Source of the DNA: Bacteroides sp. 224
GTDB lineage: Bacteria > Bacteroidota > Bacteroidia > Bacteroidales > Bacteroidaceae
NCBI RefSeq assembly: GCF_010500995.1
Contig: NZ_QVMK01000001.1
Span: 124,001-188,000, forward strand
Length of the DNA: 64,000 bases
Reading direction: 5' to 3'
In this document: positions 1 to 9,294 of the stretch, piece after piece
Numbering within the stretch: position 1 is the stretch's first letter
Layout of the letters: every line of letters starts with the position of its first letter
The notes under the pieces: generated by a model
What the model was told of the DNA's origin: nothing
Seen by the model: the letters and a program-made list of their open reading frames with translations, nothing else
The model's database searches: none
Made by a program: the position numbers and the translations under genes

Positions 1-1
1 A

Positions 2-541
2 GGTCCTAAAGACCCGGAATGGTGGGAACCACGTGCCTCCGTACCCAACCCACGGAATAACTGGACGCACTTTGCCTTTGCCGTATCCGATGATGGTGTA
101 CCGGGATTCTCTCCTCCACAATCGCACTCCAAAGCCTGTGTATTTGTGAATGGTACTCAAACCGGAGACGTAATCCGTGTAGGCGAAGCCTGGAGAACAT
201 ACTTGGAAGATGGCTGTGTAGATAAAAAAATGCCTCTAACCGGATTCTGCCGCTTAGGTTCCGATCAGGTAACCCGCGAAGAGTATTTCTCCGGATACCT
301 CAAATACATTCGCATCTGGAAGAGTGTTAGAAGCCGCGATGAAATCCGTCTGTCTTCCTTAGGCGAAACGGATGTAGACCCCAATGATCCGAATCTGGTT
401 GCCGCCTGGGATTTTGAAGTACTTGGCTCACAGCCTACAGGAACAATAATTCCCGATCTTACAGGTCGCCATACTGCAACACTAAAAGGTCCGGATGGAA
501 CTTATAAATGGGTGGAAAGCACTACAATAGCTATACAATAA
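2..541 (+). CDS. LamG/concanavalin-like surface protein, 3' part
   Basis: This is the open 3' end of a gene that begins before the window; the frame is open from base 2 to the TAA at 539-541. The visible 179 residues look like a LamG/concanavalin A-like jelly-roll domain: a strand ending WTHFAFAV, then GYLKYIRIWKSVRSRDEI, then DPNDPNLVAAWDFE. The last two match the usual pattern of such domains in Bacteroides lipoproteins of the DUF1735-plus-LamG type, which sit in glycan-use loci. These proteins are exported and bind or help degrade glycans. The N-terminus, signal peptide and neighbours are not visible, so the exact family is inferred. Confidence 0.7.
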   Translation, partial: GPKDPEWWEPRASVPNPRNNWTHFAFAVSDDGVPGFSPPQSHSKACVFVNGTQTGDVIRVGEAWRTYLEDGCVDKKMPLTGFCRLGSDQVTREEYFSGYLKYIRIWKSVRSRDEIRLSSLGETDVDPNDPNLVAAWDFEVLGSQPTGTIIPDLTGRHTATLKGPDGTYKWVESTTIAIQ

Positions 542-625
542 AGTTCTCTGTTAGGTATTAGTATTCTCTCGAATCCCTCTGCTTCCGGTAAGAAAGAAGT
601 GGGGGGATTCTTTTGTTATATAAGT

Positions 626-713
626 TGCTACTGGCAATTGAATAAAATGCTACTGGCAATCAAGCAAATTGCTACTGGCAGTTAGAGCAAATGCTACCAG
701 CACTTTCAGTTCC
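626..713. repeat. Four-copy 22-bp tandem array upstream of metG
   Basis: The core TGCTACTGGCA occurs at 626, 648 and 670, with a variant TGCTACCAGCA at 692: four copies at an exact 22-bp pitch. The core has partial dyad symmetry (TGC...GCA), and the AT-rich spacers differ. The array lies between the LamG gene and the metG promoter. A weaker relative, TGCTACCGGCG, occurs at 47850. Function unknown. Confidence 0.85.
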
Positions 714-743
714 AAAGAACACCTCTTTTTGAGAGAAAACAAT

Positions 744-751
744 TACCTTTG
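744..751 (+). promoter_or_regulatory. Candidate metG promoter (-7 element)
   Basis: TACCTTTG matches the Bacteroidetes -7 consensus TAnnTTTG and lies about 58 bases before the metG ATG. No convincing -33 TTTG is seen at the usual spacing. Confidence 0.5.
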
Positions 752-809
752 CAAATTCGCAGATTATCACCTGTTATAAAGCTCTAACAGATAAATAAAA
801 ACTCAATAT

Positions 810-2849
810 ATGGAAAAGAAATTCAAAAGAACCACTATTACTTCGGCTCTGCCATACGCCAATGGACCCGTGCATATCGGTCACCTGGCCGGAGTATACG
901 TACCGGCAGATATCTACGCACGATATCTTCGCCTTAAAAAAGAAGAAGTAGTATTTATTGGAGGCTCAGATGAGCATGGCGTGCCCATCACCATCCGTGC
1001 AAAGAAAGAAGGTGTTACTCCGCAAGACATCGTAGATCGTTATCACTACCTGATAAAAGATTCTTTTGAGAAGTTTGGTATCTCTTTCGATATCTACTCG
1101 CGCACTACCTCGCAGACACATAAAGAGTTGGCATCGCAAATCTTCCGTACCATATATGATAAAAGCGGTTTTATTGAACAAACATCCGAGCAATATTATG
1201 ACGAAGAGGCGCATCAGTTCCTTGCCGACCGCTATATTACAGGCGAATGCCCTCATTGCCATTCGGAAGGCGCTTACGGCGACCAATGCGAGAAGTGCGG
1301 TACATCTCTTTCTCCTACCGACTTGATTAATCCTAAAAGCACCATCAGCGGAACGGCTCCTGTGATGAAAGAAACCAAGCACTGGTATCTGCCACTCGAC
1401 CAGCACGAAGCTTGGTTGCGTCAATGGATTCTGGAAGAGCATAAAGAATGGCGTCCCAACGTATACGGACAATGTAAGAGCTGGTTGGATATGGGGTTAC
1501 AACCCCGCGCTGTAAGTCGCGACCTCGATTGGGGTATCCCCGTTCCTGTAGAAGGAGCCGATGGTAAAGTGCTTTACGTTTGGTTTGATGCTCCTATCGG
1601 ATATATTTCTAACACCAAAGAACTATTTCCCGACAGTTGGGAAAAGTGGTGGAAAGATCCCAAAAGCCGTTTGGTTCATTTCATTGGTAAAGACAATATC
1701 GTATTCCATTGCATTGTGTTTCCTGCCATGCTCAAGGCAGAAGGAAGTTACATTCTTCCCGACAATGTGCCGGGCAATGAGTTTTTGAATCTGGAAGGAG
1801 ATAAAATCTCCACTTCGCGCAACTGGGCGGTATGGTTGCACGAATACTTGGAAGATTTCCCCGGCAAGCAAGACGTGTTGCGCTATGTACTTACCGCCAA
1901 TGCACCCGAAACGAAGGATAATGACTTTACCTGGAAAGACTTTCAGGCACGCAATAACAATGAGTTGGTAGCTGTGTATGGTAACTTCGTGAATCGTGCT
2001 TTGGTGCTGACTAATAAATACTTCGACGGAAAAGTGCCTAATGCCGGAGCGCTTACCGATTACGATAAAGAAACACTGAAAGAGTTTGCCGACGTAAAAA
2101 CCGAAGTAGAAAAGCTTTTGAATATCTTCAAGTTCCGCGATGCACAAAAGGAAGCTATGAACTTAGCCCGTATTGGTAATAAGTATCTGGCAGATACCGA
2201 ACCTTGGAAGTTGGCAAAAACAGATATGGAACGCGTAGGCACTATTCTCAACATCAGCTTGCAGTTGGTGGCCAACTTAGCTATTGCTTTTGAACCCTTC
2301 CTACCATTCAGCTCGCAAAAGCTTCGCGATATGCTGAACATGAGTAGCTTTGAATGGACACAACTGGGACAAACGGATCTTCTGTCTGCCGGACATCAAC
2401 TGAATAAAGCCGAACTTTTGTTCGAGAAACTTGAAGATGATGTAATTGAAGCACAGGTACAGAAACTACTCGACACTAAAAAAGCAAACGAAGAGGCCAA
2501 TTATAAGGCAAACCCAATTCGCGAAAACATTGACTTTGAAGACTTTACTAAGTTAGACATCCGCGTAGGAACCGTACTTGAATGCCAGAAAGTGCCTAAA
2601 GCAGACAAGCTATTGCAATTCAAAATAGATGATGGACTGGAAACACGTACCATCGTATCGGGCATTGCCAAACACTATCAACCTGAGGAACTTGTAGGAA
2701 AGCAGGTTTGCTTTATTGCCAATCTGGCACCCAGAAAACTGAAAGGAATTGTTTCGGAAGGAATGATTCTCAGTGCAGAGAATAGCGACGGAAGTCTGGC
2801 TGTTGTGATGCCACAGAAGGAGGTGAAGCCGGGAAGCGAAGTGAAGTGA
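810..2849 (+). CDS. metG: Methionine--tRNA ligase
   Basis: Charges tRNA-Met with methionine using ATP in the cytoplasm. The class I signature HIGH is at residues 22-25 and the KMSKS-type loop reads KISTS at about 332-336. A zinc knuckle is formed by cysteines near 147, 150, 160 and 163. The C-terminal 100 residues, from about 575, are an EMAPII/Trbp-type tRNA-binding domain (LDIRVGTV, then [15 protein letters not shown]). The length of 679 residues is normal for the long bacterial form. The ATG is preceded by an A-rich stretch without a strong ribosome site, which is usual in this phylum. It is probably transcribed alone from the -7 element at 744. Confidence 0.98.
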   Translation: MEKKFKRTTITSALPYANGPVHIGHLAGVYVPADIYARYLRLKKEEVVFIGGSDEHGVPITIRAKKEGVTPQDIVDRYHYLIKDSFEKFGISFDIYSRTTSQTHKELASQIFRTIYDKSGFIEQTSEQYYDEEAHQFLADRYITGECPHCHSEGAYGDQCEKCGTSLSPTDLINPKSTISGTAPVMKETKHWYLPLDQHEAWLRQWILEEHKEWRPNVYGQCKSWLDMGLQPRAVSRDLDWGIPVPVEGADGKVLYVWFDAPIGYISNTKELFPDSWEKWWKDPKSRLVHFIGKDNIVFHCIVFPAMLKAEGSYILPDNVPGNEFLNLEGDKISTSRNWAVWLHEYLEDFPGKQDVLRYVLTANAPETKDNDFTWKDFQARNNNELVAVYGNFVNRALVLTNKYFDGKVPNAGALTDYDKETLKEFADVKTEVEKLLNIFKFRDAQKEAMNLARIGNKYLADTEPWKLAKTDMERVGTILNISLQLVANLAIAFEPFLPFSSQKLRDMLNMSSFEWTQLGQTDLLSAGHQLNKAELLFEKLEDDVIEAQVQKLLDTKKANEEANYKANPIRENIDFEDFTKLDIRVGTVLECQKVPKADKLLQFKIDDGLETRTIVSGIAKHYQPEELVGKQVCFIANLAPRKLKGIVSEGMILSAENSDGSLAVVMPQKEVKPGSEVK

Positions 2850-2970
2850 TTTACGATTGGACGATTTACTATTTACGATTGGAATTAGTTTGTGTAAATA
2901 GTAAATTGTCTAAATAGTAACGAAGAAAAAGTTACTTCAATCGTAAATAGTAAATCGTCTAATCGTAAAT
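2849..2970. repeat. Long inverted repeat between metG and the glycan locus
   Basis: The left arm at 2849-2881 and the right arm at 2938-2970 are complementary over 33 bases with one mismatch, around a 56-base centre. The centre carries further copies of the TAAATAGTAA motif. It starts on the metG stop codon and ends just before the flippase start. It looks like a mobile intergenic palindromic element of the kind scattered through Bacteroides genomes, and could fold into a strong cruciform or RNA hairpin. Confidence 0.85.
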
Positions 2971-2978
2971 AACTAAAA

Positions 2979-4418
2979 TTGGAATCATTAAAAGAGAAAA
3001 CAGCCAAAGGATTATTCTGGGGCGGATTAAGTAATGGACTCCAACAGTTACTAAATCTTGGCTTCGGCATCTTTTTGGCCCGTGTTCTTGATGCCGATGA
3101 TTACGGGATGGTAGGTATGCTTACCATCTTTTCGCTTATAGCCTCCACTCTACAGGAAAGTGGTTTTACGGCTGCTCTTATTAATAAGAAAGAAGTAACC
3201 CACAAAGATTACAATGCCGTATTTTGGTTTAGTGCCTTGTTTAGCGCATTTCTGTATTTTTTGTTATTTATGGCTGCCCCCCTCATTGCTCAATTCTACG
3301 AAACACCTGTATTGACGGACTTGGCACGCTATTCCTTTCTTGGATTCTTTTTATCCAGTTTGGGGATTGCACACAGTGCTTATCTGTCTCGCAATCTAAA
3401 GATTAAGCAGAAAGCAATTTCTTCGGTTATTGCACTCACCCTTTCGGGTATTGTAGGAGTTACGTTGGCTTACCTTGGCTATTCGTACTGGGGGATTGCT
3501 ACTCAAAATCTGGTTTACATTGGTACAATGACTGTGTGCCTTTGGTGCTTCTCTTCGTGGAGGCCTACTTTCCAAATTAGTTTCGCACCTTTAAGAAGCA
3601 TGGTTGGCTTCAGTTATAAACTACTCATTACCAATATTTTTAATCACATTAACCACAACCTGCTTTCTGTTATATTAGGGAAATTCTATTCAGAAACAGA
3701 AGTAGGATATTACAACCAAGCCAATAAATGGTGCGGTATGGGGCAGCAGATGATTCTTGGAATGATAAACGGAGTGGCGCAACCGATCTTTGCCAGTGCA
3801 TCAGATGATGCTGAACGGCAAAAAAGAATCTTTCGGAAGATGCTTCGCTTCGCGGCTTTTACCTCTTTCCCTGCCATGCTGGGGCTTGGGTTGGTTTCGG
3901 AAGAGTTGATTGTTATAGCCGTTACGGATAAATGGTTACCAAGTGTACCCATGATACAATTACTTTGCATAGGAGGTGCCTTTGTGCCTATTATCAATCT
4001 CTATCAACAATTGATTATCAGTAAAGGAATGTCTCGGGTGTTTATGTGGAATATCATGGCTTTGGGAGTAATTTTACTTGCAAGCGCGCTCTGTACATAT
4101 CCTTATGGAATTCAGACAATGCTCGTTGTCTATGTATCTATCAATATAAGTTGGTTCTTTGTCTGGCATTTCTTTGTGCAAAGAGCTATTGGATTAAGTC
4201 TGTTTCATGCCCTGAAAGACATTCTTCCTTATGCATTTATTGCTGCCGGGGTGATGGCGGTTACTTATTACATCACTTCCTTCATTACCAATATCTACTT
4301 TTGTTTTGCTGGCAAGATAGTTATTGCGGCTGCATTATATATATTCGTTATGTGGGCAAGTAAGTCGGCCACATTCAAAGAAAGTTTAGAATACCTGACT
4401 AAAAGGAGGAAATCATGA
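2979..4418 (+). CDS. Wzx-type flippase (PST/MATE-like lipopolysaccharide exporter)
   Basis: An inner-membrane protein of 479 residues with about 12-14 hydrophobic segments, of the polysaccharide-transporter family that flips undecaprenyl-linked glycan units to the periplasm. The N-terminus KEKTAKGLFWGGLSNG followed by ARVLDADDYGMVGM is a family hallmark. The start is read as TTG at 2979: the conserved N-terminus begins right there, and the next ATG would cut it off. It is the first gene of a co-directional glycan locus and overlaps the next gene by ATGA. The substrate is unknown, but it presumably carries the product of the transferases that follow. Confidence 0.92.
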   Translation: MESLKEKTAKGLFWGGLSNGLQQLLNLGFGIFLARVLDADDYGMVGMLTIFSLIASTLQESGFTAALINKKEVTHKDYNAVFWFSALFSAFLYFLLFMAAPLIAQFYETPVLTDLARYSFLGFFLSSLGIAHSAYLSRNLKIKQKAISSVIALTLSGIVGVTLAYLGYSYWGIATQNLVYIGTMTVCLWCFSSWRPTFQISFAPLRSMVGFSYKLLITNIFNHINHNLLSVILGKFYSETEVGYYNQANKWCGMGQQMILGMINGVAQPIFASASDDAERQKRIFRKMLRFAAFTSFPAMLGLGLVSEELIVIAVTDKWLPSVPMIQLLCIGGAFVPIINLYQQLIISKGMSRVFMWNIMALGVILLASALCTYPYGIQTMLVVYVSINISWFFVWHFFVQRAIGLSLFHALKDILPYAFIAAGVMAVTYYITSFITNIYFCFAGKIVIAAALYIFVMWASKSATFKESLEYLTKRRKS

Positions 4419-5269
4419 AAGTATTAGGTGTGGTTACACTTTATTATCCTCCCAAGAATGTGGTAGAGAATATCCAATCTTATATCGACGGGATGGATGG
4501 GTTGGTCGTTTGGGATAATACTCCCCAATCGGTGCCGGTACAATTTCCGGAAGAAATCAAAGAAAAAATAATCACATACAGGCAGGGGGATAATGTAGGA
4601 ATTGGCAAAGCACTTAACTATGCTGCTTCCATAGCATTGGAGAAAGATTATACCCACCTGCTAACTATGGATCAGGATAGTAGGTTCCTTCCTGACATGT
4701 TTAATTCGTATATCCGGGTAATTAGTAAAGACCGGGATACTTCTCATTATGCTTATGTGCCACTCATCAATGGAACCCCTCTTGCCGAAGAAGGTATGAA
4801 GGAGGTACAGGGGATGATTATTTCAGGAAGTGTCTTCCCCATTAAAGCCATCAAGCAAGTTGGATGGTTTAATGAAGAATTTGTCATAGATGCAATTGAT
4901 ACTGAGTATCTACTTCGTATCCATCGGCAGAAAGGGAAAGTTATGCAGGTACCAATAGCAAGTTTAAAACACGAACTGGGGCATCCGCTTTGTAAACAGT
5001 TCTTTTGTTGGCGCCCTGTATCACTGAATTATCCACCTATTCGAACATATTACATTGCTCGCAATTTCCTCTATCTGCGGAAGAACTATCCGGAGTTTAA
5101 ACGAAAAGATCTTATTTGGACGCTTATCTGGAAAAGACCTTTCTATATTCTGTTTATGGAGAAAAGAAAGTGGCAGAAACTAAGAGCATGGGTCACAGGG
5201 GTATTTCAGGGGATAAGAGGAGATGTGAATCATGATGCATACTACAAAAGAATGAATCAACAGAAATGA
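4415..5269 (+). CDS. Family 2 glycosyltransferase (rhamnosyltransferase-like)
   Basis: A GT-A-fold transferase of 284 residues. The N-terminal strand VLGVVTLYYPP, the segment DNVGIGKALNYA and the metal-binding DQD at 86-88 resemble WbbL/RfbN-type rhamnosyltransferases. It would add a sugar to a lipid-linked intermediate at the inner face of the membrane. Its start overlaps the flippase stop by four bases and is preceded by AAGGAGG, an unusually strong ribosome site for this phylum. The gene also overlaps the next one by four bases, so the three are translationally coupled. Donor and acceptor sugars cannot be told from the sequence. Confidence 0.88.
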   Translation: MKVLGVVTLYYPPKNVVENIQSYIDGMDGLVVWDNTPQSVPVQFPEEIKEKIITYRQGDNVGIGKALNYAASIALEKDYTHLLTMDQDSRFLPDMFNSYIRVISKDRDTSHYAYVPLINGTPLAEEGMKEVQGMIISGSVFPIKAIKQVGWFNEEFVIDAIDTEYLLRIHRQKGKVMQVPIASLKHELGHPLCKQFFCWRPVSLNYPPIRTYYIARNFLYLRKNYPEFKRKDLIWTLIWKRPFYILFMEKRKWQKLRAWVTGVFQGIRGDVNHDAYYKRMNQQK

Positions 5270-6309
5270 AAGATATCACAGAATCATACAAGGTACTTAA
5301 TCAGTCTTTTCGCAAGGTATTAATTTATCATGTAGGAATAGACGCCGGCTTCTTTGCCGAGTACAGCTATATGGTTAGTGCGATACTTTATTGCCTGCAA
5401 CATAAAATTCAATTCAAACTCTATTCTGCCGATGCTAATTTTGGATACGATAAAGGGTGGAACGACTATTTCATTCCTTTTTGTGAAGAAGTGAACGAGG
5501 CTTTTCATCATACATACAATACACATGCCATTCCATCGTGGAAGGAAATAATAAGGAGGAGCTTCAAACAGAAGAATTGTGCCTTGTTGAAGTGGAAATT
5601 TAAACATGTCTATCGCACTTTCATCGGAACAATTCTGGCCATTGTTACTTATAAAGAAAAGGTAAGGTTGAATCATCATATCAAATTCAATCCAAACCAA
5701 CATTTTTATATCTCTGAGTTAGGCATTGATGGAGATTATATGCATGCTTTTAGTAAGATAACAGAGATTGTTTGGCGCTTTAACCAAAATACAGCGATTA
5801 AATGCCGGAAGCTGATTGAAGACCTTCAACTTCCTCTCCATTATGCGGGCTGTCAGATACGTGGAGGAGATAAAATAACAGAAACAGAACTTATACCATC
5901 GGATTATTACATCCGGATAATTAAAGAAAAATCGGAAGAAAGAACGGTTTTTGTTCTTACAGACGATTACCGGATCTTTCAGCACCTGCAAAAGTCGTGG
6001 CCGGAAATAAATTGGTTTACACTTTGTGCTGCTAATGAGCAAGGGTATGTTAATAGCGAATTTACCAAAACAAACAGTCAAAAGAAGGAAATGCAGATGA
6101 TGCGTTTTCTCTCTTCCATGCAAATTCTTATAGATGCATCTTTTTTTGTAGGAAGTATTACCACAGGACCCAGCTTGTTTCTGTTGAGAATACATCCTCA
6201 TGCATATCCTGTAGATTGTTCGGTGGAAGATATATCAAAGATCATTGCTGCTCCTATTGCGATAAGAAGCAAGTTATCGACACAATATATGAATCATTGC
6301 GGGCAATAG
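5266..6309 (+). CDS. Putative fucosyltransferase-like glycosyltransferase
   Basis: A 347-residue protein that I cannot assign firmly. From about residue 192 it has AGCQIRGGDK, then FVLTDDYRIFQHL near 227, then LSSMQILIDASFFVGSITTG. This order (basic G/R-D-K loop, L-x-T-D-D, then the D-A-x-F-x-G-S-x-T segment) is what the C-terminal donor-binding half of GT11/GT23-type alpha-fucosyltransferases shows. The first 150 residues are not recognisable. Overlaps at both ends place it in the flippase operon. I infer a GDP-sugar-dependent transferase acting on the surface glycan; confidence in fucose specifically is low. Confidence 0.55.
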   Translation: MKDITESYKVLNQSFRKVLIYHVGIDAGFFAEYSYMVSAILYCLQHKIQFKLYSADANFGYDKGWNDYFIPFCEEVNEAFHHTYNTHAIPSWKEIIRRSFKQKNCALLKWKFKHVYRTFIGTILAIVTYKEKVRLNHHIKFNPNQHFYISELGIDGDYMHAFSKITEIVWRFNQNTAIKCRKLIEDLQLPLHYAGCQIRGGDKITETELIPSDYYIRIIKEKSEERTVFVLTDDYRIFQHLQKSWPEINWFTLCAANEQGYVNSEFTKTNSQKKEMQMMRFLSSMQILIDASFFVGSITTGPSLFLLRIHPHAYPVDCSVEDISKIIAAPIAIRSKLSTQYMNHCGQ

Positions 6310-6332
6310 ACCTCAAAGAACCCAAAAAGATA

Positions 6333-6340
6333 TATCTTTG
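6333..6340 (+). promoter_or_regulatory. Candidate promoter before the decoration cassette
   Basis: TATCTTTG, a perfect TAnnTTTG -7 element, lies 26 bases before the ATG of the nucleotidyltransferase fusion, just after the stop of the preceding transferase. It would allow the three decoration genes to be transcribed apart from the flippase operon. No clear -33 element is seen. Confidence 0.55.
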
Positions 6341-6366
6341 CGATATAATATATAACAACTGTAAGG

Positions 6367-8175
6367 ATGCAAGCAATTATCTTGGCAGCAGGAATGGGAA
6401 AGCGATTAGGTGAACTGACAAAGGAAAACACCAAATGCATGATTAAAGTAAACGGTGTTTACCTGATAGACCGTTTGCTGCGCCAACTATCCGATTTAAA
6501 CCTTCAGCGTATCATTATCGTAGTTGGGTTCAAGGCCGACAAGTTGAAAGCGCATGTAGGTTCTTCTTTTAGCAACATACCCATTCAGTATGTAGAGAAT
6601 CCTATCTATGATAAAACCAACAATATCTATTCTCTTTATTTAGCCAAAGATCAATTGCAAGAGGATGATACTTTGCTGATTGAATCGGATCTTATTTTCG
6701 AAGATTCCATATTTCATAAGGTAATGGACAACCCTTATCCTAACCTCGTGTTAGTGGCAAAATATGAATCGTGGATGGATGGAACTATGGTTCAGATGAA
6801 TGAAGATAACGATATTGTTAACTTTATTTCGAAGAAGGCTTTTAGCTATAAAGAGATAGATACTTACTATAAAACCGTCAACATTTATAAGTTTAGCAAA
6901 GAGTTTTCGTGCCAGAATTATGTGCCTTTTCTTGAAGCTTACAGTAAAGCATTAGGCAACAACGAATATTACGAACAGGTTCTACGAGTTATCACCTTGT
7001 TGGAGAATTGCGAACTTAAAGGTCTTACCCTAAAAGGAGAACGCTGGTATGAGATTGATGATATATTGGATCTTGACATAGCAGAAACCCTTTTTGCCGA
7101 AGAAAATGGGTTGGAATTATACCACAAAAGATTCGGTGGATATTGGCGATTTCCACTTCTGAAAGATTTCTGCTACTTGGTGAACCCTTACTTCCCACCG
7201 CAAAGGATGAAGGAGGAAATTAAATCGAACTTCGATACTCTTTTAAGTGAATACCCTTCGGGAATGTCTGTCAACAGCTTATTGATGGCCAGAAATTTTA
7301 ATATTAAACCAGACTATGTAGCTGTAGGAAATGGTGCGGCAGAGCTCATTAAAAGTTTAATGGAGTCGATTGATGGTAACATCGGAGCTATTTATCCAAC
7401 TTTCGAGGAGTATCCAAATCGTATTCATAAGGAAAGAATCATTTCGTACCAGCCTGCAAACCCCGATTTTTCTTATACCGCACAGGATCTTATCGATTAC
7501 TTTAATGACAAGGAACTTGAAGTTTTGATACTGATTAACCCGGATAATCCTTCGGGGAATTTTATATCCAAAGCAGATCTTATCACACTCGCCAATTGGG
7601 CACAGAGAAAGAGTGTCTTGCTGATTCTTGACGAATCTTTTGTTGACTTCTCTACGGAAAGTTACCATAATACAATGATTACCAATCAGATATTAGAAAC
7701 ATATCCGGAATTAGTAATAATAAAAAGTATCTCCAAATCTTATGGAGTGCCCGGATTAAGATTAGGGTTGGTAGCAAACTCCTGTACCCGGCGAATAGCT
7801 AAAATAAGAAAAGATATATCTATTTGGAACATCAACTCCTTTGCCGAATTTTATATGCAAATATACAGCAAGTACGATGTTGATTATAAGAATGCTTGCA
7901 AACAGTTCATTGCTGAGCGCGAACGTTTCTTTACCAAATTGAAGGAGATTCGTTTTCTGCGTGTTATTCCTTCTCAGGCCAACTATTTCTTATGTGAAAT
8001 ACGATCCGGTTATTCTTCCGGAGAATTAACTACCACATTGCTGAAGAAGTATAATATCTTAGTTAAAGACTGTGGAAAGAAAGCGGGGTTCAGTACTGAG
8101 AATTATATTCGTATAGCCATTCGCAATCAAGCAGATAATGATTTACTAATCAGGGCATTAAAAGAATCAGAATAA
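6367..8175 (+). CDS. LicC-like nucleotidyltransferase fused to PLP-dependent aminotransferase/decarboxylase
   Basis: A two-domain protein of 602 residues. Residues 1 to about 245 are a LicC/RfbA-type nucleotidyltransferase: AIILAAGMGKRLGELT with lysines at the CMIKVNG segment, and a DLIF metal site. LicC enzymes activate phosphocholine or similar groups as CDP derivatives. Residues from about 254 to the end form a fold-type I PLP enzyme like HisC/CobD: NPDNPSGN at 391, DESFVDF with Asp422, SKSYGVPGLRLG with Lys457 as the Schiff-base lysine, and Arg582 in YIRIAIR. CobD-like relatives decarboxylate O-phospho-threonine or O-phospho-serine. A fused decarboxylase and cytidylyltransferase would make an activated amino-alcohol phosphate; this is inference. 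The opine-dehydrogenase-like and LicD genes follow immediately. Confidence 0.85.
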   Translation: MQAIILAAGMGKRLGELTKENTKCMIKVNGVYLIDRLLRQLSDLNLQRIIIVVGFKADKLKAHVGSSFSNIPIQYVENPIYDKTNNIYSLYLAKDQLQEDDTLLIESDLIFEDSIFHKVMDNPYPNLVLVAKYESWMDGTMVQMNEDNDIVNFISKKAFSYKEIDTYYKTVNIYKFSKEFSCQNYVPFLEAYSKALGNNEYYEQVLRVITLLENCELKGLTLKGERWYEIDDILDLDIAETLFAEENGLELYHKRFGGYWRFPLLKDFCYLVNPYFPPQRMKEEIKSNFDTLLSEYPSGMSVNSLLMARNFNIKPDYVAVGNGAAELIKSLMESIDGNIGAIYPTFEEYPNRIHKERIISYQPANPDFSYTAQDLIDYFNDKELEVLILINPDNPSGNFISKADLITLANWAQRKSVLLILDESFVDFSTESYHNTMITNQILETYPELVIIKSISKSYGVPGLRLGLVANSCTRRIAKIRKDISIWNINSFAEFYMQIYSKYDVDYKNACKQFIAERERFFTKLKEIRFLRVIPSQANYFLCEIRSGYSSGELTTTLLKKYNILVKDCGKKAGFSTENYIRIAIRNQADNDLLIRALKESE

Positions 8176-8178
8176 TAC

Positions 8179-9294
8179 ATGAGTGTGCAAGTCTGTATAT
8201 GTGGTGGTGGGGCCTTAGGGCATGTTATAGCCGGTTATCTGGGTAGTAAACCAGGTTATAAGGTTCATGTTTTGACAAGCAGACCTGAGCAATGGTCAAA
8301 TACCTTATTAGTTAATGATTGTGAGGGAAAACAATTCCGGGGAGATATACATCTCATATCCTCCGATCCGGAAACGGTAATACCCGGAAGTAATATCGTA
8401 TTGCTTTGTTTGCCCGGATATGCTATTGAGAATGTTTTATCGAAAATTAAGCCTTGGTTAAACAGCTCAATAATGGTGGGTAGTGTGGTTTCCAGTACCG
8501 GATTTTTCTTTATTGCTCACAGAGTTCTGGAAGGAAGTATTCCCTTATTTGGCTTTCAACGAACTCCTTTTATATGTCGTGTAGATAGCTATGGAACCTC
8601 TGCCAACCTTTTAGGGTATAAAAAGCAACTGCAACTTGCCACTCTCAGAGTAGCGGATACTCAGCAATTGGCACTTCGGATAGAAAACATGTTTGATACT
8701 CCTGTAGTACTATTAGATAGTTTCCTGGAAGTTTCTTTCACAAACAGCAATCCGTTATTGCACCCAAGCAGGCTATATACTTTATTCGGGCAAGATGAAA
8801 AAGGAAGAGTTTACGATACCCAACCCGGATTCTATTCCGACTGGGATAATGAGGCTTCCGAAATGCTCATAGCATGTGATAAGGAATTCTATCGGGTGTT
8901 GGATAAGCTTCCTGTAGATAAAAACAAAATACCGACTATACTCGCCCATTACGAAAGCAGTGGTGTTGAGTCTCTTACTCAAAAACTCAGATCTATTCCT
9001 GCTTTTGCCAATATAAAAGTGCCCATGAAGAAGACGGAAGTTGGGTTTGTATTAGATTTTAATAACAGGTACTTTACAGAAGATTTTCTCTTTGGACTAT
9101 TAATTCTGAAGTCTGTAGCCGAGGCGGTAGCTGTTAAAACACCACACATCGACAGTATTTTATATTGGGGGCAAATGATATTGAACAAGACTTACCTGAA
9201 TGAGCAAGGAGAACTTATTCGGGAAAATCTTTCGGATACAGGATATGTTTCTCCTGAGGTATTAAAAGAAATAATCACATCCAATAGCCAATGA
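8179..9294 (+). CDS. Opine/octopine dehydrogenase-family oxidoreductase
   Basis: A 371-residue NAD(P)-dependent enzyme. The Rossmann motif is CICGGGALGHVIAG at residues 6-19. The C-terminal half has the octopine dehydrogenase pattern: NSNPLLHPSRLYTLFG with a probable catalytic His195, then AEAVAVKTPHIDSILYWGQ. Family members reductively join the amino group of one compound to a 2-oxo acid such as pyruvate, or work in reverse. It starts three bases after the fusion gene and overlaps LicD by four, so its substrate is probably the amino group handled by those neighbours. A ketopantoate-reductase-like role on another substrate is possible. Confidence 0.8.
   Translation: MSVQVCICGGGALGHVIAGYLGSKPGYKVHVLTSRPEQWSNTLLVNDCEGKQFRGDIHLISSDPETVIPGSNIVLLCLPGYAIENVLSKIKPWLNSSIMVGSVVSSTGFFFIAHRVLEGSIPLFGFQRTPFICRVDSYGTSANLLGYKKQLQLATLRVADTQQLALRIENMFDTPVVLLDSFLEVSFTNSNPLLHPSRLYTLFGQDEKGRVYDTQPGFYSDWDNEASEMLIACDKEFYRVLDKLPVDKNKIPTILAHYESSGVESLTQKLRSIPAFANIKVPMKKTEVGFVLDFNNRYFTEDFLFGLLILKSVAEAVAVKTPHIDSILYWGQMILNKTYLNEQGELIRENLSDTGYVSPEVLKEIITSNSQ

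Noticed and set aside
626..713. CRISPR array
   Set aside because: Cores are only about 11 bases and the pitch is 22 bp, leaving spacers too short for CRISPR; no cas genes are present. The same holds for 20822-20907 and 51482-51571.
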